34,711 nt of DNA from JAGNZR01 sp051652785 (lineage in GTDB: Bacteria > Fusobacteriota > Fusobacteriia > Fusobacteriales > Fusobacteriaceae), in the NCBI GenBank assembly GCA_051652785.1, contig JBOFUX010000037.1, forward strand, positions 1-34,711, written 5' to 3'. Position numbers and translations under genes: made by a program. Of the stretch, positions 32,712-34,711 are shown piece by piece. Within the stretch, counting starts at the first letter, position 1; each line of letters begins with the position of its first letter. The notes beneath the pieces were generated by a model. It saw only the letters and a list, made by a program, of their open reading frames with translations, made no database searches and had not been told where the DNA came from.

Positions 32712-33506
32712 TTGGATATAATTTATGAAATAAAGGAAAAATACAACACTTTTTCACAAAAAGAAAAAAAGATTGCTGATTACATTTTGACCCATAAAAA
32801 TGATATTAAAAATGTCTCTATCACTAATCTATCAAAATTAATTGGAATATCTACTTCTACAATTACAAGATTTTCAAAAAAAATTAAATGTGAAAGTTTT
32901 GTACAAATGAAAATGAAACTAAATGTAGAGTCTGTTAATCGTCCTGTTAAAAAAGAAAATATTTTTTCTGCAGTTTATGACTACTATTCAGAAGTTATAG
33001 AAAAAACAAATAAACTTATCAATAAAAATCTAATTTTAAAAATAACAGAAAAAATTAAAAAATCAAAAAAAATATATATTTATGGTGTGGGAAGTTCAGG
33101 ATTAACAGCTCAAGAATTTATGCAAAGACTATTAAGAATGGGATTTAATGTCTCGAGTATAAGTGATTCACATATGATGATAATAAATAGTGCAATTTTA
33201 AGTAAAGATGATTTAGTTATTGGTATATCAATTTCTGGTGAAACAAAAGAAATTATAAATTCTCTAAGAATTGCTCAAAAAAATTATGCCTATACTATTG
33301 GAATAACTGCTTTTCCTAATAGTAGTATAAAAAATTATTCCCAAGATTTAATCGTGATATGTGCCTCTAACCTTATTTGTAAAAAAGATTTCATAAATGC
33401 TCAATTCTCTTCAATGTATTTAATTGATTTAATTTCGACAATTTTGTTAGAAGACGGGTATTTAAGAAAGAAAATGCAAGTTACAATTGATGCAATTTTA
33501 AAATAA
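32712..33506 (+). CDS. MurR/RpiR-family transcriptional regulator
   Basis: 264 residues from a TTG start six bases after AGGAGG. The N-terminal RpiR helix-turn-helix (NLSKLIGISTSTITRFSKKI at 40-59) is followed by a SIS sugar-phosphate domain (about 110-235, with IYGVGSSGLTAQEF and VIGISISGETKEI). SIS domains bind phosphosugars, so it should sense the product of the PTS transporter encoded next. RpiR/PTS pairs of this type occur in alpha-glucoside (mal/glv) operons of fusobacteria and Bacillus. A probable operator is at 33551-33571. Confidence 0.93.
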   Translation: MDIIYEIKEKYNTFSQKEKKIADYILTHKNDIKNVSITNLSKLIGISTSTITRFSKKIKCESFVQMKMKLNVESVNRPVKKENIFSAVYDYYSEVIEKTNKLINKNLILKITEKIKKSKKIYIYGVGSSGLTAQEFMQRLLRMGFNVSSISDSHMMIINSAILSKDDLVIGISISGETKEIINSLRIAQKNYAYTIGITAFPNSSIKNYSQDLIVICASNLICKKDFINAQFSSMYLIDLISTILLEDGYLRKKMQVTIDAILK

Positions 33507-33517
33507 TAAAAAAAATA

Positions 33518-33546
33518 TTGTATATTTAAATGTTATATGTTATATT
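33518..33546 (+). promoter_or_regulatory. Promoter of the PTS EIIC gene
   Basis: TTGTAT (33518-33523) and TATATT (33541-33546) are 17 bp apart. The palindrome begins four bases downstream of the -10. Confidence 0.7.
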
Positions 33547-33550
33547 TTTT

Positions 33551-33571
33551 GTATGAAAATATTTTTCATAC
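33551..33571. promoter_or_regulatory. Palindromic operator, likely RpiR-type
   Basis: Arms GTATGAAAA and TTTTCATAC flank a TAT centre. The core TGAAAA-N3-TTTTCA is similar to known RpiR-family sites. It covers the expected transcription start, consistent with repression. Which regulator binds is an inference from the adjacent gene. Confidence 0.75.
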
Positions 33572-33613
33572 TAAAAAAAAATGAGAAAACTTTTTTTAAA
33601 AAGAGGTGATTTT

Positions 33614-34711
33614 ATGTTTAAAAATTTACAAAAAATTGGAAAATCATTTATGCTTCCAATAGCAATTTTACCTGCAGCAGGACTACTACTTGGAATTGGA
33701 GGTGCTCTTTCTAATTCAAATACAGTTAGTGCATATCCTTTTTTAAATATTTCTTTTCTTCAAGGAGTATTTAAAGTTATGTCTGCATCAGGAGAAATTA
33801 TTTTTACAAATTTAGCCCTTATAATGTGTATTGGATTAGCAATCGGGCTGGCTAAAAAAGATAAAGGAACCGCTGCTTTAGCTGGAGCTGTTGCATTTTT
33901 AGTTATGAACGCGTCTATTAAAGGTTTAATTACAGCATTTAATACAAAAGTTTTATCTATTGATACAGGAGTAGTAGGGTCTATTATTATAGGTTCTCTA
34001 GTTGCATTTTTACACAATAAATACAGTAATATCAAGCTTCCTGCAATACTTGGATTTTTTGGTAGCTCAAGATTCGTTCCTATAGTTTCATCTTTTGCTG
34101 CTATTGGAATTGGAGTCTTATTTTTTTTAACTTGGCCTACTTTTCAAGGATTATTGACTAGTCTTGGTGAGTCTATTGGTCGTTTTGGAATTTTTGGAAC
34201 TTTTCTTTATGGATTTATTTTAAGACTTAGTGGAGCTATTGGCTTGCATCATATTATATATCCACTATTTTGGTATACAGAACTAGGTGGTACAGCTGAA
34301 GTAGCTGGTAAAACAATTATAGGAGCACAAAATATTTTCTTTGCACAATTAGCTGATCCAAACCATAGTGGATTGTTTACTGAAGGAACTAGATTTTTTG
34401 CAGGACGTTTTGCCACAATGATGTTTGGTCTACCAGCGGCTTGTTTAGCAATGTATAAATGTACTCCTTTAAACAAAAGAAAAGCTGTTAGCGGATTATT
34501 TTTAAGTGCCGCAATAACATCTTTCATAACAGGGATTACAGAGCCTATCGAATTCATGTTTTTATTTGTAGCTCCTTGGTTATATGGAATTCATGCTTTA
34601 TTTGATGGACTATCTTTTCTTTTAGCTGACTTATTAAATATTTCTATTGGAAATACTTTTTCTGGTGGGTTAATAGATTTCACTCTTTTTGGAGTGTTGC
34701 AAGGGAATAAT
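33614..34711 (+). CDS. PTS transporter EIIC, glucose/maltose family (3' end outside window)
   Basis: The frame opens with ATG 33614 behind AAGAGGTGAT and stays open for 366 codons to the window end. MFKNLQKIGKSFMLPIAILP is the typical EIIC start of the glucose-glucoside family. ILRLSGAIGLHHIIYPLFW and ITEPIEFMF are the conserved sugar-site motifs. Several membrane helices are visible. It would import and phosphorylate a sugar, with the EIIB domain expected beyond the window. With the RpiR gene upstream, an alpha-glucoside or maltose transporter of MalX/MalB type is the best guess, though glucose is possible. Confidence 0.92.
   Translation, partial: MFKNLQKIGKSFMLPIAILPAAGLLLGIGGALSNSNTVSAYPFLNISFLQGVFKVMSASGEIIFTNLALIMCIGLAIGLAKKDKGTAALAGAVAFLVMNASIKGLITAFNTKVLSIDTGVVGSIIIGSLVAFLHNKYSNIKLPAILGFFGSSRFVPIVSSFAAIGIGVLFFLTWPTFQGLLTSLGESIGRFGIFGTFLYGFILRLSGAIGLHHIIYPLFWYTELGGTAEVAGKTIIGAQNIFFAQLADPNHSGLFTEGTRFFAGRFATMMFGLPAACLAMYKCTPLNKRKAVSGLFLSAAITSFITGITEPIEFMFLFVAPWLYGIHALFDGLSFLLADLLNISIGNTFSGGLIDFTLFGVLQGNN

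Noticed and set aside
33760..34557. Two minus-strand reading frames inside the PTS gene
   Set aside because: Antisense shadows of the EIIC coding sequence, which shows clear family motifs in its own frame.

Overview
The window looks like a chromosomal segment of a member of the Fusobacteriota, probably Fusobacteriaceae (Fusobacterium or Cetobacterium type). The DNA is very AT-rich. The genes combine Gram-negative envelope functions (TolC-like channel, RND pump, FadL/OmpP1 porin, AmiD-type lipoprotein) with clostridia-like ones (class III fructose bisphosphatase, a DUF3798 binding protein). Intrinsic terminators and AGGAGG ribosome sites are easy to read. The taxonomic call is an inference from gene content.

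Region 1 (1-6325) is a rearranged type I restriction locus. The 3' end of a DUF5655 gene is followed by a truncated fic copy, fused at base 495 to a heavily deleted hsdM remnant. Then come an intact AlbA/Schlafen-type ATP-binding regulator gene, a second partial DUF5655 copy, an intact fic gene with a VbhA-like N-terminal segment, and an intact hsdR. Two 321-bp direct repeats (174-494 and 2125-2445) frame the AlbA gene and the hsdM scar. No intact hsdM or hsdS lies in the window.

Region 2 (6340-13500) is an apparent efflux operon: TolC-like channel, lipoprotein adaptor, RND permease and a MerR regulator as last gene, then a sulfurtransferase. The promoter has a 19-bp spacer, as MerR-controlled promoters do. 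Region 3 (13544-15434, minus strand) holds a FadL/OmpP1 porin and an unrecognised 104-aa protein.

Region 4 (15568-21119) is a complete ABC importer of unknown substrate: DUF3798 binding protein, double ATPase, two permeases and a small membrane-anchored protein. Region 5 (21198-23685, minus) is an M24 aminopeptidase/OYE oxidoreductase pair. Region 6 (23936-25375) contains an 82-aa orphan, a 40-aa small gene, and a LexA/CI-like S24 repressor gene divergent from it. A 21-bp palindrome sits inside the small gene's promoter, which looks like a compact damage-responsive switch.

Region 7 (25390-31324, minus) carries a TRM11-like methyltransferase, class III fbp, a thiamin-salvage operon tenA-thiD-thiM behind a TPP riboswitch and terminator, and an HU gene. 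Region 8 (31452-34711, plus) has an AmiD-like amidase lipoprotein, a 50-aa membrane peptide, and an RpiR regulator followed by a glucose/maltose-family PTS EIIC gene cut by the window end, with a palindromic operator just downstream of its promoter.
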